Source: Phenylobacterium sp.
GTDB taxonomy: Bacteria; Pseudomonadota; Alphaproteobacteria; Caulobacterales; Caulobacteraceae
DNA length: 64,000 bases
Assembly: GCF_022402485.1 (NCBI RefSeq)
Contig: NZ_JAKRSA010000028.1
Coordinates: 1 to 64,000 of the forward strand
Direction of reading: 5' to 3'
The notes beneath the pieces were generated by a model, which was given only the letters and a program-made list of their open reading frames with translations, was not told the DNA's origin and ran no database searches. A program made the position numbers and the translations under genes. This document shows, one piece after another, positions 9,494-18,709 of the stretch. Position 1 is the stretch's first letter. Every line of letters starts with the position of its first letter.

Positions 9494-12085
9494 ATGAACA
9501 CCCTGCTCCGCCCGCTTTCGGGCCTTCTTCTCTGCACCACCGCGCTGATGGCGCCGGCGGTGGTTTTCGCCCAGGCCGCTGACGGGCCGGAAGTTCAGGA
9601 ACTGGTCGTCCGCGGTCGCTACATCCCCGAGGTGATGCGCGAGACCGCCGAGGTGGCCTCCATCGTCACGGCCGAGGACCTGGTGCGCCAGGGCGACGGA
9701 ACGGCTGCCGAGGCGCTCACGCGCCTGACCGGCCTCAGTGTCGTCAGCGGTCGTTTTGTCTATGTGCGCGGCCTGGGTGAGCGTTACTCCTCGGCCCTGC
9801 TCAACGGATCGCCCCTGCCGAGCCCTGAGCCCCTGCAGCGGGTTGTGCCTCTGGATCTGTTCCCGAGCGGCATCCTGTCGAGCGTCAACGTTCAGAAGTC
9901 CTACTCGGTGAACTATCCTGGCGAGTTCGGCGGCGGCGTCATCGATCTGCGCACCATCGGCGTGCCGGATGCGCCCTTCGTCTCCATGAGCTTTGGCCTT
10001 GGGGTCAATGACGAGACTTCGCTGAAGCAGGGCCTGACCTATTACGGCGGCGACTACGACCTGACCGGTTTTGATGACAACACCCGTGAACTGCCCGGGT
10101 TGATCAGCCAGGCCATCGCCACCGGCAAGCGGATCGATCAGGCGAACTTTGACGCCAACACGCTCGTTCAAATGGGCCGCAGCTTCCAGAACGCCAACAT
10201 CAGGCTGCTGCAGTCTACAGACGACATTCCGATCAATGGCAGCGGCGGCCTGTCGGCGGGAACCCGCTGGAATCAGGACTGGGGCTCGCTGGGCGTCGTG
10301 GTGGTCGGCGGATATGACCGCGGCTGGGACACCAAGCGTGCGATCCAGCAGGCTGGCGTGGTCAGCCTCGGGGGCCTGGCCCTGACCGAGAACCTGGTCT
10401 CCAACACCACTGAGATGGATGTGGAATGGCACGGCCTGGCCAGCGTCGCCCTCGACCTGGACGCCCACAAGTTCCAGTGGACGAACTTCTATGTCCGCAA
10501 CGTCACCAAGGAAGCCCGCTCGGTGGAGGGTGAGAGCACCCTGTCGAGCAACTTCATCCGGGACGACTATACCGCCTGGTATGAGCGCGAGCTGTTCAAC
10601 ACCCAGCTGACTGGGGCCCATGAGTTTGGGGATCTGGAAATCGACTGGCGCGGCTCCTACGCCAACACCACCCGGGATGCGCCCTACGAGACTCAGATCC
10701 GCTACCGGCGTCTGCCCGACAACCGCTTTTATCATAACCCCCAGTCTGACGCGAATTTCCTGCGGTTCAGCAACCTGGAAGACACCACCTACGGGGCCGG
10801 TGTCGATGTTCGCTATCGCTGGGATAATCCGCTCATCGTCGATCTGACGGTCTCGGCCGGCTACGCGTTCTATGAGAACGAGCGCACCTCCGACAACCGG
10901 GTGTTCCGCTTCACCATGGACCAGACCCCGTCGCTGGCCTTCCAGCTGCAGCGGGTTGATTACCTCTATTCGAATTTCAACATCCGCACCGATGGCCTCT
11001 TCCTGCGGGAAGTGACCGGTTCGGAAGGCGCTGCGGCCTATGTGGCTGGTCTGACCACCAACGCCTTCTACATCCAAGGCGAAGGCGAGATCCTGCCCGC
11101 GGTCCGCGCCAGCCTCGGCCTGCGTTACGAGGATGGTGAGCAGTCGGTCCAGGCTCTGGACCTGTTCTCGGCCAACGATCCGGCACCCGTGCGGCTGGTG
11201 AACGAGTATGTGCTGCCCGCCGGCACCGTCACCTGGAATTTTGCTGACGATCAGCAGCTGCGGTTCGGCGTCTCCAAAACGATCGCCCGGCCGCAGTTCC
11301 GCGAACAGGCGCCGCAGCTCTACCTCGATCCGGAATCCGACCGGACCTTCATCGGCAACCCCTATCTGGTGGATAGCGAGCTGCTGAACATCGACCTGCG
11401 CTATGAGCGCTACTTCGACCGTGGCCAGTTCGCCACTGTCGGGGCCTTCTACAAGGACATCGACAAGCCCATCGAGTCGGTGGTCAACGAGACGGGCGGC
11501 GGTCTGCAGCAGACCTTCCTGAACGCCCCGCGGGCGATCCTCTACGGCCTCGAAGCCGAGTTCAAGAAGACCTTCGAGCCGCAGCTGGGGGTGGCCTTCG
11601 TCGACAATCAGCGCTGGCTGATCGGTGCCAACTACACCTGGACCAAGGCTGAGGTGCAGGCGAGCGCTGGGGATCGGGTGTTCCCGCTGACCGGTCTTGG
11701 CCAGCCTGCGCCCGCCGCCAACTTCGTGATCGACGGCAGCCGCCTGCAGGGCACATCCGAGCACATTGCTAACCTGCAGTTCGGCTTTGAGAGCCTGACC
11801 GGCGACACCCAGGCCACGATCCTGGCCAACTATGCCAGCGAGCGGACCACGGCTCGGGGCGGGTCTGGCGCTGCGGACTTCCTGCAGGAGCCCGGTGTCC
11901 AGCTGGATTTCACCTTCCGGCAGAAGTTCGAGCTCTGGGGCCCCGAGTTCACCTTCGGCTTCGAAGCCCGCAATCTGTTGGGTGAGGAGTTCGATGAATT
12001 CCAGGCCCAGGGCGGCGATAAGATCATCCTGAACCAGTACGAGCTGGGCCGTAGCTATTCGGTCAGCCTTTCGGCCAGCTTCTGA
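9494..12085 (+). CDS. TonB-dependent outer-membrane receptor
   Basis: An 863-residue outer-membrane beta-barrel importer powered by TonB. A signal peptide (MNTLLRPLSGLLLCTTALMAPAVVFA) is followed by a TonB-box-like EVQELVVRG, a plug domain (SIVTAEDLVRQGDGTAAEALTRLTGLSVVSG, VYVRGLGERYSSALLNGSPLPSPEP) and a long barrel ending in YSVSLSASF with the expected C-terminal Phe. The IARPQFREQAPQLYLDPE motif is typical of the family. Its place between the Pho-controlled lipoprotein and the T2SS suggests uptake of phosphorylated compounds released outside the cell, but the ligand is inferred from context only. Confidence 0.92.
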   Translation: MNTLLRPLSGLLLCTTALMAPAVVFAQAADGPEVQELVVRGRYIPEVMRETAEVASIVTAEDLVRQGDGTAAEALTRLTGLSVVSGRFVYVRGLGERYSSALLNGSPLPSPEPLQRVVPLDLFPSGILSSVNVQKSYSVNYPGEFGGGVIDLRTIGVPDAPFVSMSFGLGVNDETSLKQGLTYYGGDYDLTGFDDNTRELPGLISQAIATGKRIDQANFDANTLVQMGRSFQNANIRLLQSTDDIPINGSGGLSAGTRWNQDWGSLGVVVVGGYDRGWDTKRAIQQAGVVSLGGLALTENLVSNTTEMDVEWHGLASVALDLDAHKFQWTNFYVRNVTKEARSVEGESTLSSNFIRDDYTAWYERELFNTQLTGAHEFGDLEIDWRGSYANTTRDAPYETQIRYRRLPDNRFYHNPQSDANFLRFSNLEDTTYGAGVDVRYRWDNPLIVDLTVSAGYAFYENERTSDNRVFRFTMDQTPSLAFQLQRVDYLYSNFNIRTDGLFLREVTGSEGAAAYVAGLTTNAFYIQGEGEILPAVRASLGLRYEDGEQSVQALDLFSANDPAPVRLVNEYVLPAGTVTWNFADDQQLRFGVSKTIARPQFREQAPQLYLDPESDRTFIGNPYLVDSELLNIDLRYERYFDRGQFATVGAFYKDIDKPIESVVNETGGGLQQTFLNAPRAILYGLEAEFKKTFEPQLGVAFVDNQRWLIGANYTWTKAEVQASAGDRVFPLTGLGQPAPAANFVIDGSRLQGTSEHIANLQFGFESLTGDTQATILANYASERTTARGGSGAADFLQEPGVQLDFTFRQKFELWGPEFTFGFEARNLLGEEFDEFQAQGGDKIILNQYELGRSYSVSLSASF

Positions 12086-12089
12086 ACCA

Positions 12090-12123
12090 CAGGCGGGAGT
12101 GACCCAACGGTCGCTCCCGCCTG
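12090..12123 (+). terminator. Strong hairpin after the TonB receptor gene
   Basis: A 15-bp stem, left arm 12090-12104 and right arm 12109-12123, with a CAAC loop and a single G-U pair. It starts five bases after the receptor stop and lies before the gspC Pho box, so it probably separates the two transcription units. A long T-run is absent. Confidence 0.72.
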
Positions 12124-12164
12124 AACTTTCAGGCGGTGCTTGAAAGCGTCATCAAATCCCGACG

Positions 12165-12182
12165 CTGTCATGCATCTGTCAT
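12165..12182 (+). promoter_or_regulatory. Perfect Pho box upstream of gspC
   Basis: CTGTCATGCATCTGTCAT is two exact CTGTCAT repeats separated by four bases, matching the PhoB consensus. It is centred about 90 bp before the gspC GTG at 12264. This points to PhoB activation of the whole gsp operon. Confidence 0.88.
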
Positions 12183-12263
12183 GGAAAGTTTACATGAAGA
12201 CCCCGGCGGGTCTGGCCTTGAGAGGCTTTTCCCGCAGAGCCCTGGGACTTCGGAGACTTCCTC

Positions 12264-13076
12264 GTGAATCTAGCCGCCGTTCGTCGCGGCGTCCCCTTAA
12301 GCCCTCGCACCCTGGTGGGGCTGGCGGAGATGGCCCTTGTGGCGCTGCTCGCCTTGCAGGCGGGGCGGCTGCTCTGGCTTGTCGCAGCGCCGGCGACTGG
12401 GCCAGCCAGCCAGCCTGGTCCACCCGCGACGGTGCCTGCGGCTCAAACCGAAGTCCTCACGCGCTTCGACCCGTTCTTTCGCCTTGCCCAGTCCGACCCC
12501 GCCCTTAGCGCGGGTCCAGCTGGCGACCTCCACCTCTATGGTGTTCGCAGCGGCGGCGCTGCAGCCACGGCCATTCTTGGCCCCCCTGGTGGCGTTCAAA
12601 CCCTTTACCGGATCGGCGAGCAGGGGCCTGACGGGATCACCTTGATCGAGGTGTCCCTGGACCATGTGGTGATCGCCCAGGGCGCGGCCCGCCGCCGGAT
12701 CGGGTTCCCTGGTCCGGCAGGCCAAGGGGCCGTCACACCGCCTACCGCCCAAGCCGCGGCCCCGCAAACCCCGACTGAGGCCCCCCCGACCTTCACCGGC
12801 GCTCAGCTGATGGCCGCCCTGGCCTTGACCCCTCGCCTGCGGCTGGGACGGCCTGTGGGCTTTACTGTTTCGCCCCGGGGCGCTGCCGGCGCCGCTGTGC
12901 TCGCCCAGGCGGGGCTACAGCCCGGCGATGTGCTGCTGACCCTGGACGGATCCGAGCTTAACCGCGAGCGCCTCAGCGAACTGCCCCAGATCCTCGCCGC
13001 CGCCACCCATGTCGACCTCAGCTATGAGCGCGGCGGCCAGACCCTGACCACCCGACTGCGGATGTCTGCCCCGTGA
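12264..13076 (+). CDS. gspC: Type II secretion inner-membrane protein GspC
   Basis: Links the outer-membrane secretin GspD to the inner-membrane platform and takes part in substrate choice. The 270-residue protein has a short cytoplasmic N-terminus, one membrane segment (about residues 18-38), a Pro/Ala linker, an HR-type periplasmic domain (around DLHLYGVRSG to VIAQGAARRRIGF) and a C-terminal PDZ-like domain (QAGLQPGDVLLTLDGSEL). GTG 12264 has GGAG eight bases upstream. It is the first gene of a tightly overlapping operon; its stop overlaps the GTG of gspD. Confidence 0.9.
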   Translation: MNLAAVRRGVPLSPRTLVGLAEMALVALLALQAGRLLWLVAAPATGPASQPGPPATVPAAQTEVLTRFDPFFRLAQSDPALSAGPAGDLHLYGVRSGGAAATAILGPPGGVQTLYRIGEQGPDGITLIEVSLDHVVIAQGAARRRIGFPGPAGQGAVTPPTAQAAAPQTPTEAPPTFTGAQLMAALALTPRLRLGRPVGFTVSPRGAAGAAVLAQAGLQPGDVLLTLDGSELNRERLSELPQILAAATHVDLSYERGGQTLTTRLRMSAP

Positions 13077-15076
13077 AGAAGCTGATCGCTCTGTTCCTCG
13101 TGCTCAGTCTGGGCGTGGGCCTTGTCCCGGCGCCGATGGCCCTCGCCCAGTCCCAGGTGCTCAACCTGCAGGACGCTGATATCCGGGTGTTCATCCAGGA
13201 CGTGGCCCAGGCCACCGGCCAGACCTTCATCATCGACCCCCGGGTGCAGGGTAAGGTCAGCATCAGCAGCCGCGAGCCCCTGTCGCGCAACGAGCTGTTC
13301 GAGGTGATGCTGTCGACCCTGCGGGCTAATGGCCTAGTGGCGGTGCCCGCCGGCTCTGGGGTTTACCGGATCACCCCTGAGGACGGGGCGGCGGCTCAGC
13401 CCTCCAGCCTCAGCGGCGCCGGGGGTTACGGGTTTTCGACCCAGGTCTTCCGGTTGCGGAATATCGATGCAGTCTCGGCGGCCGAAACCCTGAAGCCCCT
13501 GATCGGGCGACAGGGCGTGGTGATGCCCAGTCCCCGGGGCAATCTGCTCGTGGTGGCTGACTATGCCGATAACCTGGCCCGGATCCGCAACCTGTTGGCC
13601 CAGGTGGACCAGGATCGCACCCTCACCGAGACCATCACGCTCAAATCAAGCTCCGCCCGGGAGATCGCCGGGGTGGTCAATCAGGTGCTCAATCCCCCCG
13701 GTGCCGAGCCGGCCGCCCGCAACGCCATTGTCTCCCTGGTGGTGGTTGAAAGCAGCAATTCCCTGATCCTGCGTGGCGAGCCCGAGGCTGTGCGGCCTAT
13801 GCTCGACCTGATCGCCGACCTGGATGGCCGGGCCGAAGCCAGTGGCGATGTGCGGGTGATCAACCTGCAACACGCCAGCGCCGAACAACTTCTACCTGTC
13901 CTGCAACAGCTGGTGGGTCAGACCCCCAATGCGCCGGAGGGCGAGACCGCCGCCGCCGCCGCTGCCGCACAACCTGGCCAGACCGCGACGGCGGGGGGCA
14001 TGGGCCGACGGGCCAATATCGCCCGCTATCCAGGCGCGAATGCCATTGTCATCGCCGCCGACCCTGACACCCAGCGGGTACTGGGAGAGGTGATCCGGCA
14101 GCTGGACACCCGCCGCAGGCAGGTGCTGGTGGAGGCGGTGGTGGTGGAGCTCTCCGATAATGCCGCCCAGCAACTGGGGGTCCAGTTCGCCCTGGCCGGG
14201 ATCAACGGCTCCAGCATTCCCTTCTCGGCCACCAACTATTCCAACGCCGCCCCCAACATCCTCGGCCTGGCCGCTGCAGCGGCCGGCGAGCGTAACCTGC
14301 CCGAGGACTCTTCGGCCCTGGCCGCCCTGCGTCAGGCCGCCCTTGAGTCTGTCCTGGGCGCCCGGGGCGTGATCACCGGCGGCTATGGCCAGAGCGGTGA
14401 CGCCCTGTTTGGTTTCATCATCAATGCGGTGAAAAACGACACCGCGTCGAACCTGCTTTCGACGCCTTCGGTGATGACCCTGGATAACCAGGAGGCGAGC
14501 ATCCTGGTGGGCCAGGAAATCCCCATCACCACCGGCGAGGTGCTGGGAGATTCCAACAACAATCCGTTCCGCACCATCCAGCGCCAGAATGTGGGTATCC
14601 AGCTGGACGTGAAGCCGCAGATCAACGCCGGCGGGGCCATCACCCTCTATCTGCGCCAGGAGGTTTCCTCGATCTCCGGGCCAGTGAGCGAGGCGTCCGG
14701 CGAGTTGATCCTGGACAAGCGGGCGATCGAGACCACCGTCGCCGTGGACGACGGTGCCATTGTCGTCCTCGGCGGCCTGCTGGACCGTAATGAGCGCAGC
14801 ACGGTGGAGCGCACGCCTTTTCTGGGGGACATCCCGGGGCTGGGCAACCTGTTCAAGGCCACCTCCCGCCAGAACGTCCAGCGTAATCTGATGGTCTTCA
14901 TCCGGCCGACCATCATCAACAGCGCCGCTGACGCCCAGGCCCTGACGGCGCCGCGATATGGCTATATCCGCGATCTGGAGGCCGCGCGCAGCGCTGATGG
15001 GTTCAGCAACCTCGACGCCCTGGTCCGCGACTATATGCAGGCCGCCCCGATCACTGCGCCAGCGCCGGGGCTCTAA
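13073..15076 (+). CDS. gspD: Type II secretion secretin GspD
   Basis: Forms the outer-membrane channel of the T2SS. The 667-residue protein has a signal peptide (KKLIALFLVLSLGVGLVPAPMALA), an N0 domain beginning VLNLQDADIRVFIQDVAQATG, N1-N3 repeats (FRLRNIDAVSAAETLKPLIG; ITLKSSSAREIAGVVNQVL; INLQHASAEQLLPVLQQL), and the secretin domain with VGQEIPITTGEV and VPxLGxxP-type FLGDIPGLGNLFK. No dedicated pilotin-binding S-domain is obvious. It starts with GTG inside the gspC stop. Confidence 0.96.
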   Translation: MKKLIALFLVLSLGVGLVPAPMALAQSQVLNLQDADIRVFIQDVAQATGQTFIIDPRVQGKVSISSREPLSRNELFEVMLSTLRANGLVAVPAGSGVYRITPEDGAAAQPSSLSGAGGYGFSTQVFRLRNIDAVSAAETLKPLIGRQGVVMPSPRGNLLVVADYADNLARIRNLLAQVDQDRTLTETITLKSSSAREIAGVVNQVLNPPGAEPAARNAIVSLVVVESSNSLILRGEPEAVRPMLDLIADLDGRAEASGDVRVINLQHASAEQLLPVLQQLVGQTPNAPEGETAAAAAAAQPGQTATAGGMGRRANIARYPGANAIVIAADPDTQRVLGEVIRQLDTRRRQVLVEAVVVELSDNAAQQLGVQFALAGINGSSIPFSATNYSNAAPNILGLAAAAAGERNLPEDSSALAALRQAALESVLGARGVITGGYGQSGDALFGFIINAVKNDTASNLLSTPSVMTLDNQEASILVGQEIPITTGEVLGDSNNNPFRTIQRQNVGIQLDVKPQINAGGAITLYLRQEVSSISGPVSEASGELILDKRAIETTVAVDDGAIVVLGGLLDRNERSTVERTPFLGDIPGLGNLFKATSRQNVQRNLMVFIRPTIINSAADAQALTAPRYGYIRDLEAARSADGFSNLDALVRDYMQAAPITAPAPGL

Positions 15077-15078
15077 AG

Positions 15079-16572
15079 GTGGAGCGCGCCGGTCCGCCCC
15101 TGTTGCCCTATGGTTTCGCCAAGCGTCATGGCGTGGTGCTCCTGGGCCTTGATGAGGTCGCCCATGTGGGCCTGCGGGACGGGGCCGATCCCCTGGCCCT
15201 GGTGGAGGCCCGTCGGGCCCTGGGCCGAGCCCTGAGCGTCAAGACCCTGCCCCGGGCAGAGTTCGAGCGCCGCCTGTCGGAGGCCTATGCGGACGATGGC
15301 CTATCGGCGGGCGGGGCCGATGACCTGGACATGCCCGGCGGACTGGACAGCCTGGCCGAGGACATCCCGGCTGCGGCTGACCTGCTGGACAGCCAGGACG
15401 ACGCGCCGATCATCCGTCTGATCAATGGGGTTATCGCCGAGGCCATCCGCCGGGGTGCCTCGGACGTGCATATCGAATCCTACGAGACCGCCCTGATCAT
15501 TCGCCTGCGGATCGATGGCGTCCTGCGGGAGGTGCTCAGCCTGTCGCCGCGTTTGAGCCCCCTGATCGTCAGCCGCATCAAGGTCATGGGTCGGCTGGAT
15601 ATCGCCGAGCGGCGGGTGCCCCAGGACGGTCGCATCTCCCTGGCCCTGGGCGGTCGGACCTTGGATGTCCGGGTCTCTACCCTGCCGTCCCGGGCCGGCG
15701 AGCGGGTGGTGATGCGGATCCTGGACCAGGAGCAGGCCGGCATTCCCCTGCCGGAGCTGGGCATGCGCCCGGCGGTGCTGGCGGCGTTTCAGCGGGCCCT
15801 GGCCGAGCCCAATGGGGTGGTCCTGGTCACCGGGCCCACGGGATCGGGCAAGACCACCACGCTCTATGCCGGCCTCAGCCTGCTCAACGACGCCAGCCGC
15901 AACATCCTGACCATCGAGGACCCGGTAGAGTATGCCGTGCCCGGCGTTGGCCAGACCCAGGTCAATGCCAAGGTGGGCATGACCTTCGCCGCCGGTCTGC
16001 GGGCGGTGCTGCGCCAGGATCCCGACGTGGTCATGGTCGGCGAGATCCGCGATGTGGAGACCGCCCAGATCGCGGTCCAGGCCAGCCTGACCGGGCATCT
16101 GGTGCTGTCCACCGTGCATACCAATGACGCTGCCGGGGCCGTGACACGGTTGCGCGACATGGGGGTAGAACCCTTCCTGCTGGCGTCCACCGTCCGGCTG
16201 ATCCTGGCCCAGCGGCTGCTGCGCCGGCTCTGCCCGTCGTGCCGACGGCCGGAGGCTGCCGACGCGGTCACCGCCCGGCAGGCCGGTGTGGACGAGGGTC
16301 AGGTCCTCTACCGCGCCCAGGGCTGTGCCGCCTGCGGCCAGACCGGCTATGCGGGGCGGGTGGGCATCTATGAGGCCCTTTGGATCGACGATCATGTGCG
16401 CCGGCTGATCGGCGAGAACGCCGATGAGGCGACCATTGCCGAGGCGGGCCGCGCGACTGGCGGCGGCAGTCTGTCGGCGGAAGCCCGTACCTGTGTTCTG
16501 GAGGGCCTGACCACCGTGGAGGAGGCGCTGCGGGTCACTCGACAGGAAGGTGGCGGTCATGGCCAGCTTTGA
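15079..16572 (+). CDS. gspE: Type II secretion ATPase GspE
   Basis: Cytoplasmic hexameric ATPase that drives pseudopilus assembly. The 497-residue protein has an N1E-like region, then the VIAEAIRRGASDVHIESYE segment, Walker A GPTGSGKT at residues 252-259, an Asp box (NILTIEDPVEYAVPGVGQTQVN), Walker B DPDVVMVGEIRD, and the His box LTGHLVLSTVHTNDA. A GspE/PilB zinc site is present (CPSC and CAAC). GTG 15079 begins two bases after the gspD stop with only a weak AAAG signal ahead, which fits translational coupling. Its 3' end overlaps gspF by 14 bases. Confidence 0.97.
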   Translation: MERAGPPLLPYGFAKRHGVVLLGLDEVAHVGLRDGADPLALVEARRALGRALSVKTLPRAEFERRLSEAYADDGLSAGGADDLDMPGGLDSLAEDIPAAADLLDSQDDAPIIRLINGVIAEAIRRGASDVHIESYETALIIRLRIDGVLREVLSLSPRLSPLIVSRIKVMGRLDIAERRVPQDGRISLALGGRTLDVRVSTLPSRAGERVVMRILDQEQAGIPLPELGMRPAVLAAFQRALAEPNGVVLVTGPTGSGKTTTLYAGLSLLNDASRNILTIEDPVEYAVPGVGQTQVNAKVGMTFAAGLRAVLRQDPDVVMVGEIRDVETAQIAVQASLTGHLVLSTVHTNDAAGAVTRLRDMGVEPFLLASTVRLILAQRLLRRLCPSCRRPEAADAVTARQAGVDEGQVLYRAQGCAACGQTGYAGRVGIYEALWIDDHVRRLIGENADEATIAEAGRATGGGSLSAEARTCVLEGLTTVEEALRVTRQEGGGHGQL

Positions 16573-17764
16573 CTATGTCGCCCTCGACCTGGCCGGCCGG
16601 AGCCGTTCTGGCCAAGTGACGGCACCGGACGAAGCCGCCGCCCGCCAGACCCTGGAAGGCCGCAATCTGGCGCCTCTGCGCCTGTCGATCGCGAAGTCCA
16701 AGGCCCCGGCCATGGGCCTGTTTGGCGGGCGCCTGGACGCCCGGTCCCTGGCCCTGGTGACCCGCCAGCTCGCCACCCTGGTCGCTGTCGCCCCCCTGGA
16801 AGAGGCTCTGCGCACCATCGCCGTTCAGGCGGAGAAGCCTGCGGTACGCCATGCCCTGATGGGCGTGCATGCAGGCGTTCTGGAGGGCTATCGCCTGTCC
16901 GAGGCCATGGCGCGACAGGGCCGGGCGTTTCCGCTCCTGTACCGGGCCATGGTCGCCGCCGGCGAGGGGTCCGGCGCCTTGCCCTCGATTCTGGAGCGTC
17001 TGGCAGACCTCCTTGAGCGGGACCAACAGGCCCAGAGCAAGGTGACCGCCGCCCTGGTCTATCCCGCCGTGCTGGCGGTCACCGCCCTGTTGGTGGTGCT
17101 GGCGCTGATGACCTTTGTGGTCCCCAAGGTGGTCGATCAGTTCGAGTCCATGGGGCAGACCCTACCCCTGCTCACCCGGCTGGTGATCGGGACCTCCGAG
17201 GCCCTCCGCAGCCATGGCCTGATCATGCTGCTCGTTCTGCTGTTGGCGGGGTTTGCAGCGGCCCGGGCCTTGCGCCGGCCCCAAATCCGGATGCAGGCCG
17301 ACGCCTTGCTGCTGCGCTTGCCGATCCTGGGCCGCCTGACCCGCGACCTCCATGCCGCGCGGCTGGCCCGGACACTCTCGACCATGATCGCCAGCGGCCT
17401 GCCGATCCTGGAGGGCCTGCAGATCACCGCCCCCACCATCCACAACCACGTCCTGCGCCAGGCGACCCTGGACATGGCCGAGATGATCCGCGAGGGGGGT
17501 GCCCTGTCCTCGGCCATGCGCAAGGTGGCGGTCTTCCCCCCCTTGCTCGTCTACATGACCGCCAGCGGGGAAAACAGCGGCCGGGTCGAGCTGATGCTGG
17601 GCCGGGCGGCGGAGTACATGGAGCGGGAGTTCGCCACCTTCACCGCCGTGGCGCTGAGCCTGCTGGAGCCGGCCATCATCATTCTCATGGGGGGGCTGGT
17701 GGCGGTGATCGTGCTCTCGATCCTGCTGCCCATCCTTCAGATCAACACCCTGGCCCTGGGCTAG
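16559..17764 (+). CDS. gspF: Type II secretion inner-membrane platform protein GspF
   Basis: Polytopic platform protein that connects the GspE motor to pseudopilin insertion. The 401-residue protein has the duplicated T2SSF domain: ARSLALVTRQLATLVAVAPLEEAL, the cytoplasmic repeat with ERLADLLERDQQAQSKVTAALVYPAVL, and a second copy with LARTLSTMIASGLPILEGL and EPAIIILMGGLVAVIVLSILLPI. ATG 16559 is chosen because AGGAAGG ends nine bases before it; a GTG at 16550 would overlap that signal. The start lies inside the end of gspE. Confidence 0.95.
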   Translation: MASFDYVALDLAGRSRSGQVTAPDEAAARQTLEGRNLAPLRLSIAKSKAPAMGLFGGRLDARSLALVTRQLATLVAVAPLEEALRTIAVQAEKPAVRHALMGVHAGVLEGYRLSEAMARQGRAFPLLYRAMVAAGEGSGALPSILERLADLLERDQQAQSKVTAALVYPAVLAVTALLVVLALMTFVVPKVVDQFESMGQTLPLLTRLVIGTSEALRSHGLIMLLVLLLAGFAAARALRRPQIRMQADALLLRLPILGRLTRDLHAARLARTLSTMIASGLPILEGLQITAPTIHNHVLRQATLDMAEMIREGGALSSAMRKVAVFPPLLVYMTASGENSGRVELMLGRAAEYMEREFATFTAVALSLLEPAIIILMGGLVAVIVLSILLPILQINTLALG

Positions 17765-17790
17765 GGTTACTCGCGTTCAAAGGAGCCGTC

Positions 17791-18237
17791 ATGACCCGAC
17801 GCAAGCTGCGCGCCCGCCCGGCCTCGGAAGCCGGCTTCACCCTGGTGGAGCTGATGGTGGTGGTGGTGATCCTCGGCCTCCTGGCCACCGTGGTGATGAT
17901 CAATGTGTTGCCGAGCCAGGACCGCGCCATGCGTGAAAAGGCTAAGGCCGACATTTCCACCCTGGAACAGGCCCTGGACACCTATCGCCTGGAGATGCTG
18001 GCCTATCCTACCACCAGCCAGGGTCTGGCGGCCTTGACCCAGGTCCCCGCCGGCGTCCCCAGGGCCGACCGCTATCGGGACGGGGGCTATATCCGACGCC
18101 TGCCCGAGGACCCGTGGGGCAATCCCTATCAGTACGCCTATCCCGGCGAGCGGGGGCGGTTCGATGTCTATTCCTTCGGCGCAGATGGGGCCCAGGGCGG
18201 CGAAGGCGAGGATGCGGATATCGGCAACTGGAACTGA
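17791..18237 (+). CDS. gspG: Major pseudopilin GspG
   Basis: Main subunit of the T2SS pseudopilus. The 148-residue precursor has the class III signal, with cleavage expected after Gly15 in ASEAG/FTLVELMV and the conserved Glu at mature position 5, then one hydrophobic helix. The C-terminal part has the GspG hallmarks LDTYRLEMLAYPTTSQGLAAL, DPWGNPYQYAYPGERG and DVYSFGADG. AAAGGAG precedes the ATG. Processing would be by the GspO peptidase encoded at 22247-23002. Confidence 0.97.
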   Translation: MTRRKLRARPASEAGFTLVELMVVVVILGLLATVVMINVLPSQDRAMREKAKADISTLEQALDTYRLEMLAYPTTSQGLAALTQVPAGVPRADRYRDGGYIRRLPEDPWGNPYQYAYPGERGRFDVYSFGADGAQGGEGEDADIGNWN

Positions 18238-18709
18238 GGCCGTCCCCAGGGCGTCCTACCGGGTTGAGGCCGGCTTCACCCTGGTGGAGCTGATGGTGGT
18301 GCTTGTCATCCTGGGCCTGATGGGGACCGCCGTGGTGATGACCGTGCCCGATGGCCGCGGCGAGGTCCGGCGGGAGGCTGAGAACCTGGCCGGTCGCTTC
18401 GTCCGGGCGCGGGAGGAAGCCCTGCTGACCAACCGTGCCGTGGAGGTGCGCGTAGGGGCGGAAGGCTATGACTTCCGCGTTCTGCGGCGGGGGGCCTGGA
18501 CCCCGCTGGAGGAGAGCCCCTTTGAGGCCCATGCCTGGCCCGAGGGCCTGCGGGCAGAGCTTGAGGCTTCGCCGGGGCGGGACGCAGTACGGTTTGATCC
18601 CACCGGATCGGCGGACCCGGCCCGGGTGACCCTGGCGCAGGCGACTCAGAAGATGACGGTGTCCGTCGATGTCACCGGCGAGGTGCGGCTCGATGCGCCG
18701 GCCAATTGA
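18212..18709 (+). CDS. gspH: Minor pseudopilin GspH
   Basis: Minor T2SS pseudopilin, 165 residues. The prepilin signal VEAG/FTLVELMVVLVILGLMGTAVVM is preceded by a long 19-residue leader. After the helix, the globular part (REEALLTNRAVEVRVGAEGYDFRVLRRGAW) has the GspH layout. ATG 18212 lies inside the end of gspG (26-base overlap) with GCGAGG directly before it; an earlier in-frame ATG at 18164 is less likely as it would extend the leader by 16 residues. Confidence 0.87.
   Translation: MRISATGTEAVPRASYRVEAGFTLVELMVVLVILGLMGTAVVMTVPDGRGEVRREAENLAGRFVRAREEALLTNRAVEVRVGAEGYDFRVLRRGAWTPLEESPFEAHAWPEGLRAELEASPGRDAVRFDPTGSADPARVTLAQATQKMTVSVDVTGEVRLDAPAN

Noticed and set aside
9491..11764. Long minus-strand ORF opposite the TonB receptor
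   Set aside because: High-GC antisense shadow: the plus-strand frame has a complete receptor with signal peptide and barrel motifs, while the antisense product shows no domain.
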